Shown here piece after piece: positions 39,104-50,865 of a stretch of 64,000 bases of DNA (the first letter of the stretch is position 1; every line of letters starts with the position of its first letter). The stretch lies in NCBI RefSeq assembly GCF_014202945.1, contig NZ_JACHHW010000006.1, positions 124,001-188,000 of the forward strand. Direction: 5' to 3'. The DNA is from Zhongshania antarctica (GTDB lineage: Bacteria; Pseudomonadota; Gammaproteobacteria; Pseudomonadales; Spongiibacteraceae). The translations under genes were made by a program, and so were the position numbers. The notes beneath the pieces were generated by a model that was not told the DNA's origin, did not search any database, and saw nothing but the letters and a program-made list of their open reading frames with translations.

Positions 39104-40147
39104 TTGAATCTGCCCAACCCCAAAACCCTGATCTGGCCAACGCTTTGCGGGGTATTACTGGGCCTGTGCATACTCGCCTACCTGCCCAGTCAACGCGACC
39201 GCGATTATGTGTATGCGGTAGAGCATGCCGCGCCAGCGGTAGCCAACATCTACACCACCAAGGTCGTGCAACAACGCCACCCGCTAGCCAACGACCCACT
39301 ATTCAAACATTTTTTTAAACGCAACGGCAAAGCCAAACAACAGCTAGAGCGCAGTTTGGGTTCCGGCGTTATTGTCAGTGATGCCGGTTACCTACTAACA
39401 AACTACCACGTCATTAACGGCGCTGATGAAATTTTAGTCCTGCTCCACGACGGCCGCCAAGCGCTCGCCAGCGTAATCGGCAGTGACGCCGACACTGACC
39501 TCGCCGTGCTCAAAATAGACCTCGGCAATCTCACCAGCATCACGATTGGCGACCCCAGCAAAATCCGGGTCGGCAATATCGTTCTCGCCATCGGCAACCC
39601 CTACGGTTTCGGCCAAACCGTTACCCAAGGCATTGTCAGTGCCACCGGACGCTACGGGCTTGGCCTGAGTCAGTTCGAAAACTATATTCAGACCGATGCC
39701 GCCATCAACCCCGGCAACTCTGGCGGCGCCCTCATTGACACCAAAGGACGCTTACTGGGTATCAATACCGCCATTTACACTCAGAGCGGCGGCTCCACCG
39801 GCATAGGCCTGGCCATCCCCACCGACCTCGCCCTACGCACCATGAGCGACTTAATTACTTACGGCCGCCCGCTGCGGGGCTGGCTGGGAATAGAAGTGCA
39901 GCCAGTCGGGCTTGGCACCAATGGCGTCATTATCACGGCCTTAGCGAGTAGCGGCCCAGCCGAAAAAGCCGGCTTAAAAGTCGGCGATATTCTCACTGAA
40001 ATTAATGGCGAACAAGTTGGCGATGGCCACGCTGGAATGAAGCTAATCACCTATACCCGCCCCGGCCAGCAAGTGCGGATCGGCTTATTGCGGGGCGAGG
40101 AGCTGCTCACGATAGTGACCCAAGTCGCCGAACGCCCCAATAGTTAA
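39104..40147 (+). CDS. algW: Periplasmic serine protease, DegS/AlgW type
   Basis: Membrane-anchored HtrA-family protease that in relatives cleaves the anti-sigma factor RseA/MucA in response to misfolded outer-membrane proteins. It has an N-terminal anchor helix, a trypsin-like domain with His in TNYHVING, Asp in TDLAVLKID and Ser in NPGNSGGAL, and one PDZ domain at the C-terminus, the DegS layout rather than DegP. The TTG at 39104 is preferred because GAGG lies eight bases upstream (347 residues); a GTG at 39083 without a ribosome-binding site is the alternative. Confidence 0.93.
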   Translation: MNLPNPKTLIWPTLCGVLLGLCILAYLPSQRDRDYVYAVEHAAPAVANIYTTKVVQQRHPLANDPLFKHFFKRNGKAKQQLERSLGSGVIVSDAGYLLTNYHVINGADEILVLLHDGRQALASVIGSDADTDLAVLKIDLGNLTSITIGDPSKIRVGNIVLAIGNPYGFGQTVTQGIVSATGRYGLGLSQFENYIQTDAAINPGNSGGALIDTKGRLLGINTAIYTQSGGSTGIGLAIPTDLALRTMSDLITYGRPLRGWLGIEVQPVGLGTNGVIITALASSGPAEKAGLKVGDILTEINGEQVGDGHAGMKLITYTRPGQQVRIGLLRGEELLTIVTQVAERPNS

Positions 40148-40161
40148 AGCACTTCTCGGCA

Positions 40162-40187
40162 GCTAAGCTAATTACGTGATGCTTAGC
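40162..40187. terminator. Hairpin between converging algW and hisC
   Basis: Perfect 7-base stem GCTAAGC / GCTTAGC with a 12-base loop, overlapping the hisC stop codon. No T run is present, so the function is uncertain. Confidence 0.3.
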
Positions 40188-41250
40188 GCGTCGTACCGAG
40201 AACCCGTTGGAGCGATTCAAATAACACCGCACTCTCTTCGGGGCGACCCACGGTAATACGCAAATATTGCGCTACGCGGGTCTGCTTAAAATGACGAACA
40301 ATAACACCATCTTCGCGCAGCCCTGCCGCCAGCTCCGCGGCATCGCGGCTGCGGTGCCGACAAAACACAAAATTAGCGAGAGACGGCAGCACCTCAAAAT
40401 CTAAGGCGGCCAAATGCTGCACCAGATTTTCGCGCTCGGTGATTACCGCCTGCTGACACTGCTCAAAATAGGCCTGATCGGCAAAAGACGCCGTCGCGCC
40501 AAGCTGAGCTAGGCGATCGAGGGGATAAGAGTTAAAGCTATTTTTAATCCGATCTAAGGCTTCAATCAAATCAGGGTGACCTACCGCAAAGCCCACTCGC
40601 AATCCCGCCAATGAGCGCGACTTCGACAGGGTCTGAGTAACCAGTAAATTCGGATAGTGATTCACTAAACTAATGGCCGATTCGCCACCGAAATCCACAT
40701 AGGCTTCATCAATCACCACCACAGTTTCGGTATTCACTGCCAATAGCCGCTCTATTTCCGCCAGTGGTAAGAAACACCCGGTAGGGGCATTGGGGTTGGG
40801 GAAAATAATCCCCCCCTTCATACCAGTGTAATCACTAACCCTAATTTGAAAAGACGCGTCGAGTGGAATCGCCTCAAAAGGAATGCCGTATAAACCGCAG
40901 TAAACCGGGTAAAAGCTGTAGGTAATATCTGGAAACAGCAGCGGTTTGCCATGCTGAAATAAGCCGTGAAAAATATGCGCGAGCACTTCATCCGAGCCAT
41001 TACCAACAAACACTTGCGCGCTATCAACGCCATGATAGTCGGCAATTGCCGCCTTAAGCTGATCGCTATTGGGATCAGGGTAGCGGCGTAAATCGTCGTT
41101 AAGCCCCTGTTGTATCGCAGCCAAGGCCTGTGGCGACGGCCCATAGGGGTTCTCATTGGTATTGAGCTTGGTCAGCTTTTGTAGCTTGGGCTGCTCGCCA
41201 GGAACATAAGGCACCAAGTCCTTAACAAAAGGACTCCAAAACCGGCTCAT
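40183..41250 (-). CDS. hisC: Histidinol-phosphate aminotransferase
   Basis: PLP-dependent class II aminotransferase of histidine synthesis. The PLP lysine lies in [12 protein letters not shown], and the conserved NPNAPTG and VIDEAYVDF motifs are clear. It has 355 residues. The start overlaps the hisD stop by four bases (ATGA). Last gene of the mlaC-ibaG-murA-hisGDC array. Confidence 0.97.
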   Translation of the reverse strand: MSRFWSPFVKDLVPYVPGEQPKLQKLTKLNTNENPYGPSPQALAAIQQGLNDDLRRYPDPNSDQLKAAIADYHGVDSAQVFVGNGSDEVLAHIFHGLFQHGKPLLFPDITYSFYPVYCGLYGIPFEAIPLDASFQIRVSDYTGMKGGIIFPNPNAPTGCFLPLAEIERLLAVNTETVVVIDEAYVDFGGESAISLVNHYPNLLVTQTLSKSRSLAGLRVGFAVGHPDLIEALDRIKNSFNSYPLDRLAQLGATASFADQAYFEQCQQAVITERENLVQHLAALDFEVLPSLANFVFCRHRSRDAAELAAGLREDGVIVRHFKQTRVAQYLRITVGRPEESAVLFESLQRVLGTTR

Positions 41251-42578
41251 ACAGACTCCTGGCCAGCGTCATTCGCTGGTAAAAAACGGTATTCCGCACT
41301 GCGGGCATGGGCTGTCAAGGATTCCCCTCTCGCCAGCACCGAGGCCACTTTGGCAAGCTCTGCAGCGCCCGCCGCTGAACAGCCAATAATAGATGAGCGC
41401 TTTTGGAAGTCATAAACCCCCAGCGGCGACGAAAATCGTGCCGTGCCTGAGGTTGGCAAAACGTGATTGGGGCCTGCGCAGTAATCACCTAGCGCTTCAG
41501 GCGTATAGCGGCCCATAAAAATCGCGCCCGCGTGACGAATTTTGGGCAAGCAATCCTGAGCATTATCAAAGGACAACTCCAAGTGTTCCGGCGCAATTCG
41601 ATTACTAAGTGCAATAGCCTCATCAAGGTCTTTTACCAAAACCAAGGCACCCCGCGCAGAGAGGGATTGGCGAATAATGTCGGCCCGCGCTGAGGTCGGC
41701 AACAACTTAGCAATACTCGCTTCAACCGCGTCCAAAAAGTCGGCGTCAGGACTTAATAATATAGATTGCGCATCTTCGTCGTGCTCCGCCTGAGAAAACA
41801 AATCCATGGCGATCCAGTCGGGGTCGGTTTTACCGTCGCAGATCACGAGTATTTCCGAGGGGCCTGCAATCATATCCAGCCCAACACTGCCAAATACTTG
41901 GCGCTTTGCGGTGGCCACATAGATATTGCCGGGACCGACAATTTTATCGACTTTTGGGATGGTCTCAGTGCCATAGGCTAACGCGCCAACGGCTTGCGCC
42001 CCACCAATGGTAAATACCCGATCAACACCGGCAATCGCAGCAGCCGCCAAAACCATGTCGTTAACAAAGCCCTTGGGGGTGGGCGACACCATAATCAACT
42101 CATCCACCCCCGCCACTTTGGCGGGAATCGCATTCATTAATACTGATGAAGGATAGGTCGCTTTTCCACCCGGCACGTAGAGACCAACTCGCTCAAGTGG
42201 GGTGATTTGCTGACCCAGCACGGTGCCATCAGCCTCGGTATAAGACCACGACTCCTGACGCTGGTGCTGGTGATAGCTGCGAATGCGCTCGGCGGCTTTT
42301 TCTAAAGCCTCACGCACCTCGGTGGGTATCGAAAGCAAAGCCGCCTGCAATCGCGCCTGAGGAATTTCCAGCTCGGCAGCTGTATCTGCATTTACGCCGT
42401 CAAACTGCTTGGTATAGCCGAGCAACGCAGTATCGCCGTCACGGCGAATAGCCGCCAAAACCCCCGCCACCGTATTTGAAACGGTAGGGTTTGTGGTGGC
42501 TTCCCAGTTGAGCAATGCGGTCAGCGCAGCATCAAACCCCGCATCAGCAGACTTCATGCGCCGAATAATATCTGCCAT
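41247..42578 (-). CDS. hisD: Histidinol dehydrogenase
   Basis: Zinc enzyme that oxidises histidinol to histidine in two NAD-dependent steps. It has 443 residues, with the [18 protein letters not shown] motif, IAGPSEILV, and the C-terminal catalytic region EHLEL and [13 protein letters not shown]. The start overlaps the hisG stop by one base. Confidence 0.98.
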   Translation of the reverse strand: MADIIRRMKSADAGFDAALTALLNWEATTNPTVSNTVAGVLAAIRRDGDTALLGYTKQFDGVNADTAAELEIPQARLQAALLSIPTEVREALEKAAERIRSYHQHQRQESWSYTEADGTVLGQQITPLERVGLYVPGGKATYPSSVLMNAIPAKVAGVDELIMVSPTPKGFVNDMVLAAAAIAGVDRVFTIGGAQAVGALAYGTETIPKVDKIVGPGNIYVATAKRQVFGSVGLDMIAGPSEILVICDGKTDPDWIAMDLFSQAEHDEDAQSILLSPDADFLDAVEASIAKLLPTSARADIIRQSLSARGALVLVKDLDEAIALSNRIAPEHLELSFDNAQDCLPKIRHAGAIFMGRYTPEALGDYCAGPNHVLPTSGTARFSSPLGVYDFQKRSSIIGCSAAGAAELAKVASVLARGESLTAHARSAEYRFLPANDAGQESV

Positions 42579-43234
42579 TACACAGTCTCCGATGCAGCTT
42601 GACGAGCCTCCACAGCCGCAGTTAATTTGCCGATGATATCCTGAATACTGTGGTGCTTCCGCTTCATTGCGGCCTTATTAACCACCAAGCGCGAGCTAAC
42701 ATCGGCAATCATATCCCGCGGCTCCATGCCATTAGCCCGCAAGGTATTACCGGTATCAACAATATCGACAATTAAATCAGCCAGATTCATCAGGGGCGCC
42801 AACTCCATAGCACCATAAAGCTTAATCAGCTCTACCTGGACACCACGCTCCGCAAAGTGGCGACGGGCGACATTCACAAATTTAGTGGCGACCCGCACCC
42901 GACCATGGGGCAGCACTTCGCCAACCCGACCCGCTGTCATTAAGCGGCAGCGGGCGATGTTTAAGTCTAGCGGCTCGTACATATCCACCGCGCCCAGCTC
43001 CAGCAACATATCTTTACCAGCCACACCGATATCTGCCGAGCCCAATTTCACGTAGGTCGGCACGTCGGTGCCACGAATCACAATAAGCTGAATATGGGCG
43101 TGATTGGTTTCAAAAATCAGCTTGCGACTGCTGCTAATATCCTCAAGCGGCACAATGCCGGCTTCGGCAAGCAGGGGCAGGGTTTCTTTAAGAATACGCC
43201 CTTTGGTAAGGGCGATAGTAACCGGCTGATCCAC
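42578..43234 (-). CDS. hisG: ATP phosphoribosyltransferase catalytic subunit, short form
   Basis: First enzyme of histidine synthesis. At 218 residues this is the short HisG without the C-terminal regulatory domain. Short forms need the HisZ regulatory subunit; no hisZ is in this window. The PRPP-binding motif is visible in [17 protein letters not shown]. It follows murA by 26 bases, the arrangement found in Pseudomonas. Confidence 0.97.
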   Translation of the reverse strand: MDQPVTIALTKGRILKETLPLLAEAGIVPLEDISSSRKLIFETNHAHIQLIVIRGTDVPTYVKLGSADIGVAGKDMLLELGAVDMYEPLDLNIARCRLMTAGRVGEVLPHGRVRVATKFVNVARRHFAERGVQVELIKLYGAMELAPLMNLADLIVDIVDTGNTLRANGMEPRDMIADVSSRLVVNKAAMKRKHHSIQDIIGKLTAAVEARQAASETV

Positions 43235-43260
43235 AGGTAAACTCCAGGAACTGATAAATT

Positions 43261-44547
<1,287 letters not shown>

Positions 44548-44553
44548 TCAGCC

Positions 44554-44787
44554 TCAGGCTTGGGCTTCCTCGGGGGTAATAGCTTTAATATTAATGGCGT
44601 GGAGTGAACCGTCGCGTATCCAATCGTTGACTGCAGCATAAACCAATTGCTGGCGCTTAACAGCGCGCAAGCCAGCAAATGCGGCACTCACAACCCGAAC
44701 ATCAAAATGACTGCCGTCGCCGCTAACAGCCACGTCACTCTCGGGAAAGTGCTCTGAAAGGCGCTGTTCGATATGGTCTGTTTGCAT
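44554..44787 (-). CDS. ibaG: BolA-family protein IbaG
   Basis: 77-residue BolA/IbaG-like protein. In other bacteria the family works with monothiol glutaredoxins in iron-sulfur or acid-stress functions. The ATG at 44787 (MQTDHIEQRL) is the natural start; an 18-codon extension is in frame but atypical. It contains the DVRVVSAAFAGLRAVKRQQLVY segment pattern of the family, split here for brevity between residues 29 and 52. In relatives this gene ends the mla operon just before murA. Confidence 0.93.
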   Translation of the reverse strand: MQTDHIEQRLSEHFPESDVAVSGDGSHFDVRVVSAAFAGLRAVKRQQLVYAAVNDWIRDGSLHAINIKAITPEEAQA

Positions 44788-44906
44788 GACAATTCTACCT
44801 GTATTCTTCACTTGCGATATCAAGCGCGGAATTGTACGCAATTGCGGTCAACATGGCGAGACGAATACCTAAACGCGCATTCATCCGTCGCCATTAAGAC
44901 ACCAAA

Positions 44907-45581
44907 TTATTTTGCCGCCTGCTCTTCCATCACCGCTTGCGGGGCAACCGTCCAATTGGCAATAACCTTATCAATATCACCATTATACTGCTTAACCGCA
45001 GCATCAAACTGATTCTGATAAATGCGACCTAAGTTCAAGCCTTCTATAACCACATTGCGCAGCTTCCAACTGCCGTCAGAGCCTTGGCGAAGGGTATACA
45101 TAACTTGATAGGGCTTGGCGCGCTCACCATAAATGTTTTGGCGAACACCAACGCTACCCGACAAATCGGCGTCGTCGGCTAGCGGCAGCACTTCGATACG
45201 ATTGCCATTAAAACCAAGCAGGCCTTTAGCGTAGGTATTTATTAAGCCGTCTTTAAAGTTATTGGTAAAACGCATCACCCGGTCACGAAATTTAGCCCGC
45301 TCAGCATCGGTTTTCAGGCTCTCGTAATAACCGCGGCTGCCATATTTACCCATAATGCCCCGCGCGAAGCTCTGAAAATCCACAACGTCATCCATTATCC
45401 GGCGCACTTCACCCGTAAAACGCTCAGGATCTTTATCGACATAGCTGCGCGCCCCTTCGATAACTTTAACCAACTCTTGCGTAGTATCAGCCACCACTTC
45501 GTAGGGGCCCTTCTGCGCCGCAGATACCTGCGCTGACAGACTAACAGCCATAAATGCCGCCAGTAAAATTCGCTTAAACAT
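44907..45581 (-). CDS. mlaC: Phospholipid-binding periplasmic protein MlaC
   Basis: Soluble periplasmic shuttle of the Mla system, carrying phospholipid between the MlaA complex in the outer membrane and MlaFEDB in the inner membrane. The 224-residue protein starts with a signal peptide (cleavage expected after VSA, near residue 22) and has the Tol_Tol_Ttg2 fold pattern, with FARGIMGKYG and the later GLNLGRIYQNQF. Normally mlaF, mlaE and mlaD come before it and mlaB after it. Here mlaC is the first gene, directly divergent from kdsD, and there is no room for mlaB before ibaG. Confidence 0.95.
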   Translation of the reverse strand: MFKRILLAAFMAVSLSAQVSAAQKGPYEVVADTTQELVKVIEGARSYVDKDPERFTGEVRRIMDDVVDFQSFARGIMGKYGSRGYYESLKTDAERAKFRDRVMRFTNNFKDGLINTYAKGLLGFNGNRIEVLPLADDADLSGSVGVRQNIYGERAKPYQVMYTLRQGSDGSWKLRNVVIEGLNLGRIYQNQFDAAVKQYNGDIDKVIANWTVAPQAVMEEQAAK

Positions 45582-45773
45582 ATCATTCCCTCAATAATTT
45601 TTAACCGCACAAACACGGCACAACACTGCTAACTGCTAGCTTCGACCCTCTTTTACGGAAATGTCTCCCGCATCGGAGGTCAGCTAATCCTGTTATTTTG
45701 TCACATTGGAAATTATCATAGCTAACATTAGCCCCCGCTTAACGGGCAATTTCAATAATTCAGGTAATCCCTC
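45582..45773. other. Divergent promoter region of mlaC and kdsD
   Basis: A 192-base gap that must hold promoters for two diverging operons. Several TTG and TA-rich hexamers are present but no pair stands out, so I do not place a promoter. AGG twelve bases before the kdsD GTG is a plausible ribosome-binding site. Confidence 0.5.
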
Positions 45774-46748
45774 GTGACCAAAAGCACATCATATACCAGC
45801 TCAGCGCTGCGCGTTATCCGCATGGAACGCGATGCCGTTGCCATCCTCGCCGACCGCATAGACGAGAGCTTCAGCCAAGCCTGCGACATTTTAATGGGCT
45901 GTAAAGGCCGCGTCGTGGTTACCGGCATGGGCAAGTCGGGGCACATCGGCAATAAAATTGCAGCCACTCTTGCCAGCACCGGAACGCCGGCCTTTTTTGT
46001 TCACCCCGGCGAAGCGAGTCACGGCGATTTGGGTATGATCACCGCTGGCGATGTCGTGATTGCGCTCTCCAACTCCGGCACCACCGGCGAATTAATCACT
46101 ATTCTGCCACTGCTTAAGTTACTGGCCGTCCCCGTGATTGCCTTAACCGGTAATCCGAACTCAGAACTCGCCACCACCGCGGACGTGCATTTAAACGTCG
46201 GCGTGGCAGAAGAGGCCTGCCCATTAAATCTCGCACCGACCTCCAGCACCACCGTCACCTTGGTGATGGGGGATGCGCTCGCGATAGCCCTATTAGAAGC
46301 GAGAGGCTTTACCGCCAATGACTTCGCCCTATCTCACCCCGGTGGCGCACTGGGCCGCAGACTGATCCTAAAAATCGACAGTATTATGCACACCGGCGAC
46401 AGCATCCCCAAAATTAGCTTAGGCAGTGCACTCAGTGGCGCACTACTGGAAATGAGCAGTAAAACACTAGGCATGACCACCGTGGTTGACCAAGCTGGTG
46501 TACTCGCCGGCATCTTCACCGACGGCGACCTGCGCAGGGCCATTGATCGCGGTATTGATATACATAAGTGTCCCATCGATGACATTATGACCCGCAATTG
46601 CCGCACCATTAAACCCGGCACCATGGCCGCTGAAGCGCTGCGCATCATGGAAGACAATAAAATTACGGTATTGGTCGCCGTCAATGAAGACGGCCAACCC
46701 GTCGGCGTCATCCACACTCACGACCTGCTCAAAGCAGGCGTTGCTTAG
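45774..46748 (+). CDS. kdsD: Arabinose-5-phosphate isomerase KdsD
   Basis: Converts ribulose 5-phosphate to arabinose 5-phosphate, the precursor of Kdo. The 324-residue protein has an SIS domain (GMGKSGHIGNK, SNSGTTGEL, HPGGALGRRL) and two C-terminal CBS domains from about residue 205. The start is GTG at 45774. First gene of the kdsD-kdsC-lptC-lptA-lptB-rpoN array. Confidence 0.97.
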   Translation: MTKSTSYTSSALRVIRMERDAVAILADRIDESFSQACDILMGCKGRVVVTGMGKSGHIGNKIAATLASTGTPAFFVHPGEASHGDLGMITAGDVVIALSNSGTTGELITILPLLKLLAVPVIALTGNPNSELATTADVHLNVGVAEEACPLNLAPTSSTTVTLVMGDALAIALLEARGFTANDFALSHPGGALGRRLILKIDSIMHTGDSIPKISLGSALSGALLEMSSKTLGMTTVVDQAGVLAGIFTDGDLRRAIDRGIDIHKCPIDDIMTRNCRTIKPGTMAAEALRIMEDNKITVLVAVNEDGQPVGVIHTHDLLKAGVA

Positions 46749-46762
46749 GAACCCGCAACACC

Positions 46763-47284
46763 ATGAACAGCGTTATTGAGAAAGCAAAAACCATCAAACT
46801 CTTGGCCATGGATGTCGATGGCGTGTTGACCAACGGCAGCCTGTACTTTGGCAATAGTGGCGAGGAGATGAAAGCATTTAGCATTCTTGACGGTCTCGGC
46901 ATTAAATTACTCCGCGATGCGGGTATTAGACCCGCCATTATCACTGGCCGCTGCTCAGAACTGGTTAAGCGTCGCGCCGGTGAACTCAAAATAGAGCTAA
47001 TTTATCAAGGCCGCGAGGACAAACTCGTCGCTTTAGAGGAGCTGCGCGCTGATCTCGGGCTTGAAATGAGTGAAATTGCCTACGTTGGTGACGATCTACC
47101 CGATCTTTCTGCTATCCGCAAAGCTGGACTAGGGATTACTGTTGCCAATGGCCACGAGTTTGTCGCTCGCCACGCCGACTGGCAAACCCGCGCCGCCGGC
47201 GGCAGCGGCGCTATTCGCGAAGTCTGCGAGCTAATCCTTACCGCTCAAGGCAAGCTCAATAGCGCGTTGGAACAATACCTCTGA
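46763..47284 (+). CDS. kdsC: 3-deoxy-D-manno-octulosonate 8-phosphate phosphatase KdsC
   Basis: HAD-superfamily phosphatase that produces Kdo from Kdo 8-phosphate. The 173-residue protein has the catalytic motif DVDGVLTNG near residues 18-26, the threonine motif ITGRCS, and the metal motif GDDLPD. It is a C0-type HAD without a cap domain, which acts as a tetramer in known members. It lies between kdsD and lptC. Confidence 0.97.
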   Translation: MNSVIEKAKTIKLLAMDVDGVLTNGSLYFGNSGEEMKAFSILDGLGIKLLRDAGIRPAIITGRCSELVKRRAGELKIELIYQGREDKLVALEELRADLGLEMSEIAYVGDDLPDLSAIRKAGLGITVANGHEFVARHADWQTRAAGGSGAIREVCELILTAQGKLNSALEQYL

Positions 47285-47285
47285 C

Positions 47286-47852
47286 ATGAAGCAAATCAAA
47301 TTCACTGTCTTCTCCGTGCTGTCGGCCATCACCGCCATGGCCGGTATTATTGTCTACCTAACGCAATTCAGTGAAAGCGGTAAGCTGAGCATTGTTGAGC
47401 GTTTTGAGGCGGTTCCCGATGCCGACTCTCACCTCACCCAAGTCGACGGCATCAAATACAGCCGCGATGGCGAAATCGCCTATAAATGGCGAGCAAGCAG
47501 CGCGGAGCGATTAATATCAGATGGCTCAATTTCATTGCAAGACCCCTTTTATATCGGCAATATCGCAGACCAGCGACCGTGGACGGCCAGCGCTAAGACC
47601 GGCAAGCTATCCCAAGACGGCGAACAATTAACCCTGCTCGACACCGTACTAGTAAAAGATTTAATCCGGCAGGCGCAAATAACGACCGAATTACTGCGAA
47701 TAAATCTAGAGAGCAGCGAAGTGAGCACTGACCAGCCCTTGACCCTGTCATTGCGCAATGGCAAAACCCACTCGCTAGGCATGAAAGCCAGCATGAAAAA
47801 TGAACGTGTTGAACTCCTTGATCAGGTTAAAGGCCATTATGACCCTATTTAA
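47286..47852 (+). CDS. lptC: LPS export protein LptC
   Basis: Bitopic inner-membrane protein that passes LPS from LptB2FG to LptA. The 188-residue protein has one N-terminal helix (about 6-25) and a periplasmic beta-jellyroll typical of the family, with the LTLLDTVLVKD strand pattern. It starts one base after kdsC and overlaps lptA by 14 bases. Confidence 0.93.
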   Translation: MKQIKFTVFSVLSAITAMAGIIVYLTQFSESGKLSIVERFEAVPDADSHLTQVDGIKYSRDGEIAYKWRASSAERLISDGSISLQDPFYIGNIADQRPWTASAKTGKLSQDGEQLTLLDTVLVKDLIRQAQITTELLRINLESSEVSTDQPLTLSLRNGKTHSLGMKASMKNERVELLDQVKGHYDPI

Positions 47853-48417
47853 AGCCGCGCTTGCCACCACGCTTACCTTGAGCGTTTGCAGCGCTGCACT
47901 GAGCTTGCCCGATGACCGCAAACAAGCCATCAATCTGAGTTCCGATAGGGCAATTTACGAAAATAACCAAGGTGTTTATATCGGTAACGTCAGTATGAGT
48001 CAGGGCTCGCTCAAGATCCGCGCCGACAAACTGACTATTATTGAGTCAAACCGAAAAGTTGAAAAAGTGATTGCCGAGGGCAGTCCCGCCTACTTTGAAC
48101 AACAGCCCAGGGCCGAAGAGGGGGTCGTAATCGCCAGCGCCCAGCGCATTGAATACAGCTTGGCACAAGAGGAGATTCTTCTCCAAAAGAATGCCTCGAT
48201 TACCCACCAAGGCTCCAAAATTTCCGGCGACCGCGTCGTGTACAGTGGCCGCAAGCAGATGGTGGTGGCCGACGGCGGCACCACAGAAAAAGAGAATCGG
48301 GTGAAAATGACCCTCCAACCCCAAGCAATCCCTGACAGCGAGCTGCCTGGCGGTGACGCCAACAACACGACGACCAAGCCCATCCCTGACAACGCCCCCA
48401 GCGGAGAATCGCGCTAA
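47839..48417 (+). CDS. lptA: LPS transport periplasmic protein LptA
   Basis: Forms the beta-jellyroll bridge that carries LPS across the periplasm. The ATG at 47839 gives 192 residues beginning with a signal peptide ([14 protein letters not shown], cleavage near CSAALS); AAAGG lies six bases upstream. The OstA-like core shows [12 protein letters not shown] and [17 protein letters not shown]. The C-terminal 30 residues are proline- and asparagine-rich and probably disordered. Confidence 0.95.
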   Translation: MTLFKAALATTLTLSVCSAALSLPDDRKQAINLSSDRAIYENNQGVYIGNVSMSQGSLKIRADKLTIIESNRKVEKVIAEGSPAYFEQQPRAEEGVVIASAQRIEYSLAQEEILLQKNASITHQGSKISGDRVVYSGRKQMVVADGGTTEKENRVKMTLQPQAIPDSELPGGDANNTTTKPIPDNAPSGESR

Positions 48418-48419
48418 CC

Positions 48420-49145
48420 ATGCCAGTTCTGCAAGCCAGCAATCTCGCCAAGGCCTACAAGGGCCGCGAAATCATCAAAGATGTGTCACTCACCATCAGC
48501 AGCGGCGAAATTGTCGGCCTACTCGGCCCCAATGGCGCGGGCAAAACCACCTGTTTTTATATGATTGTCGGCATCGTTAATGCCGACCGAGGCACGATCC
48601 GCCTCGATGACCGCGACCTAACCAAACTATCAATTAATGGCCGCGCAAAAAACGGAGTGGGCTATTTGCCACAGGAAGCGTCGATTTTTCGCAAACTGAC
48701 CGTCGCCGATAATATTATGGCCATCCTCGAGACCCGAAAAGATCTCAACCGCGCGCAACGCAAGGAAAAATTAGAGGCATTACTTCAAGAGTTTCACATT
48801 ACCCATATTCGCAAATCCATGGGCATGGCACTGTCTGGCGGTGAGCGCCGCCGAGTTGAAATTGCCCGCGCACTGGCCACCGAGCCCAGTTTCATACTCC
48901 TTGACGAGCCCTTTGCAGGGGTCGATCCAATCTCGGTGAACGACATTCAAAATATTGTAAAGCACCTGCAGGCGCGGGGGATCGGCGTACTCATCACCGA
49001 CCACAACGTCAGAGAAACCCTCGATATTTGCGACAAAGCCTATATCGTTGGCGAAGGCCGTATTGTTGCCGAAGGGGACGCCAACACCGTATTAAGTAAT
49101 CAGATTGTTCGTGATATTTACCTGGGCGATAAATTTACCTTATAA
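48420..49145 (+). CDS. lptB: LPS export ABC transporter ATPase LptB
   Basis: Cytoplasmic ATPase of LptB2FG, which extracts LPS from the inner membrane. The 241-residue protein has Walker [11 protein letters not shown]-loop PQEASIF, signature LSGGERRR, Walker [14 protein letters not shown] and an H-loop histidine in ITDHNVRET. The permease genes lptF and lptG are usually elsewhere and are not in the window. Confidence 0.98.
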   Translation: MPVLQASNLAKAYKGREIIKDVSLTISSGEIVGLLGPNGAGKTTCFYMIVGIVNADRGTIRLDDRDLTKLSINGRAKNGVGYLPQEASIFRKLTVADNIMAILETRKDLNRAQRKEKLEALLQEFHITHIRKSMGMALSGGERRRVEIARALATEPSFILLDEPFAGVDPISVNDIQNIVKHLQARGIGVLITDHNVRETLDICDKAYIVGEGRIVAEGDANTVLSNQIVRDIYLGDKFTL

Positions 49146-49287
49146 GTTATGCAATGAGCAAATGAGTCGGCACAGGTATTGCAGGAGATGATTGTCCCGA
49201 CTACACTGAGAGTGAGGCATAATTATTGCCGGTAGAGTAAAACCTATTACTCGTGTTGCCATCACTCCGTTGTAGAAGCCGCTGCCT

Positions 49288-50784
49288 ATGAAACAATCGC
49301 TACAGCTCAAAGTCGGTCAAAGCCTGACCATGACACCTCAGCTGCAACAGGCGATTCGCTTATTACAACTCTCCACCCTCGATCTCCAACAAGAAATACA
49401 GTCGGCATTGGACTCCAATCCACTGCTTGAAATCAGTGATGACAACGACGATTTTGAAGTCAATACCGAGCCCACGTCCGCCGAACCAAAAAAAGCAGAG
49501 AAAAGCAGCGACCAAGAGACCGAAGCTCCGCAGCCCGAGGCCGACACCGAGTGGGCCGAACGCAGTGACATCCCTGACGACCTCCCGGTCGATAGCCAGT
49601 GGGACGACGTATACCAAACCAGCGGCACTAGCAGCGGCTCCGGCAGCGGTTCGGGAGCTGAAGACAACGACTACAGCAATGACTATCGCAACTCCAGCGC
49701 AGACTCCCTACAAGACCATTTACGCTGGCAGCTCAACCTCAGTCGCCTATCCGATATTGATCGCTTAATTGCCGACGCCATCATCGACGCCATCGATGAC
49801 AATGGCAGGTTAACGGTCAGCGCAGAAGAACTTGTCGAAGGCTTTGCCAGTGACGAAATCGAAATCGAAGAATTCAACGCCGTTTTACACCTTATTCAGC
49901 AATTTGATCCACCGGGCGTGGCCGCCCGCGACTTGCAAGAGTGTTTATTGATTCAGCTCAAGCAATTACCCGCCGACACCTATTTAGCTGAAGAAGCGCG
50001 CCTTGTCGTGAGCCAATATATGGCGCAATTGGGCAATCGCGACTATAACCAGATAATGCGCCGCTGCCGCTTAAAAGAAGATCAGCTTCGCGACATTATA
50101 AAACTGGTGCAATCGCTCAACCCCACACCGGGTGACAGCATTGGCGCCGACGAAACTGAATATGTGGTCCCCGATGTGTTTGTTAGCAAAAAAGAAGATC
50201 GCTGGCTGGTGGAGCTGAACCCTGATATTGCACCCAAAATTCAAATTAACGCACATTACGCGGCACTGGCCAGAAAGAGCAGCAATAGCAGTGATAACGA
50301 CTATATCCGCGACAATTTGCAAGAAGCGCGCTGGTTTATCAAAAGCCTACTCAGCCGCAATGAAACCCTAATGAAAGTCGCGACCAAAATTGTTGAATAC
50401 CAGCGCGGCTTTTTAGAATACGGCGAAGAAGCCATGAAGCCGCTGGTTTTACACGATATTGCCGAAGCCGTTGGCATGCACGAATCCACGATTTCGCGGG
50501 TGACAACCCAAAAATACATGCACACACCAAGAGGCATTTTTGAGCTTAAATTCTTCTTTTCCAGTCATGTATCTACTGACACCGGCGGCGAATGTTCATC
50601 GACCGCTATTCGCGCGTTAATTAAAAAACTGGTGGCGGCAGAAAACCCCCGTAAACCGCTAAGCGACAGTAAAATTACCGACTTACTCGGCGAGCAAGGC
50701 ATTCAGGTTGCCCGCCGCACCATTGCAAAATATCGAGAATCACTGGTTATTCCGCCCTCAAACGAGCGGAAACGACTGGTATAG
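49288..50784 (+). CDS. rpoN: RNA polymerase sigma-54 factor RpoN
   Basis: Alternative sigma factor that needs AAA+ enhancer-binding activators. The 498-residue protein has the glutamine- and leucine-rich region I (residues 1-50), a long acidic Ser/Gly linker (about 50-145), the core-binding domain, a helix-turn-helix ([19 protein letters not shown]), and the RpoN box [10 protein letters not shown]. It follows lptB by 142 bases, so it may have its own promoter, and leads the hpf-ptsN-rapZ-npr group. Confidence 0.98.
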   Translation: MKQSLQLKVGQSLTMTPQLQQAIRLLQLSTLDLQQEIQSALDSNPLLEISDDNDDFEVNTEPTSAEPKKAEKSSDQETEAPQPEADTEWAERSDIPDDLPVDSQWDDVYQTSGTSSGSGSGSGAEDNDYSNDYRNSSADSLQDHLRWQLNLSRLSDIDRLIADAIIDAIDDNGRLTVSAEELVEGFASDEIEIEEFNAVLHLIQQFDPPGVAARDLQECLLIQLKQLPADTYLAEEARLVVSQYMAQLGNRDYNQIMRRCRLKEDQLRDIIKLVQSLNPTPGDSIGADETEYVVPDVFVSKKEDRWLVELNPDIAPKIQINAHYAALARKSSNSSDNDYIRDNLQEARWFIKSLLSRNETLMKVATKIVEYQRGFLEYGEEAMKPLVLHDIAEAVGMHESTISRVTTQKYMHTPRGIFELKFFFSSHVSTDTGGECSSTAIRALIKKLVAAENPRKPLSDSKITDLLGEQGIQVARRTIAKYRESLVIPPSNERKRLV

Positions 50785-50865
50785 TGGCAGTGCCCCTGTT
50801 ACGGTCATTGTCGTCATACACGCGCCGTGAGGCGCTAGTTATTTTCAGCGATGAAGGAGCAAAAT

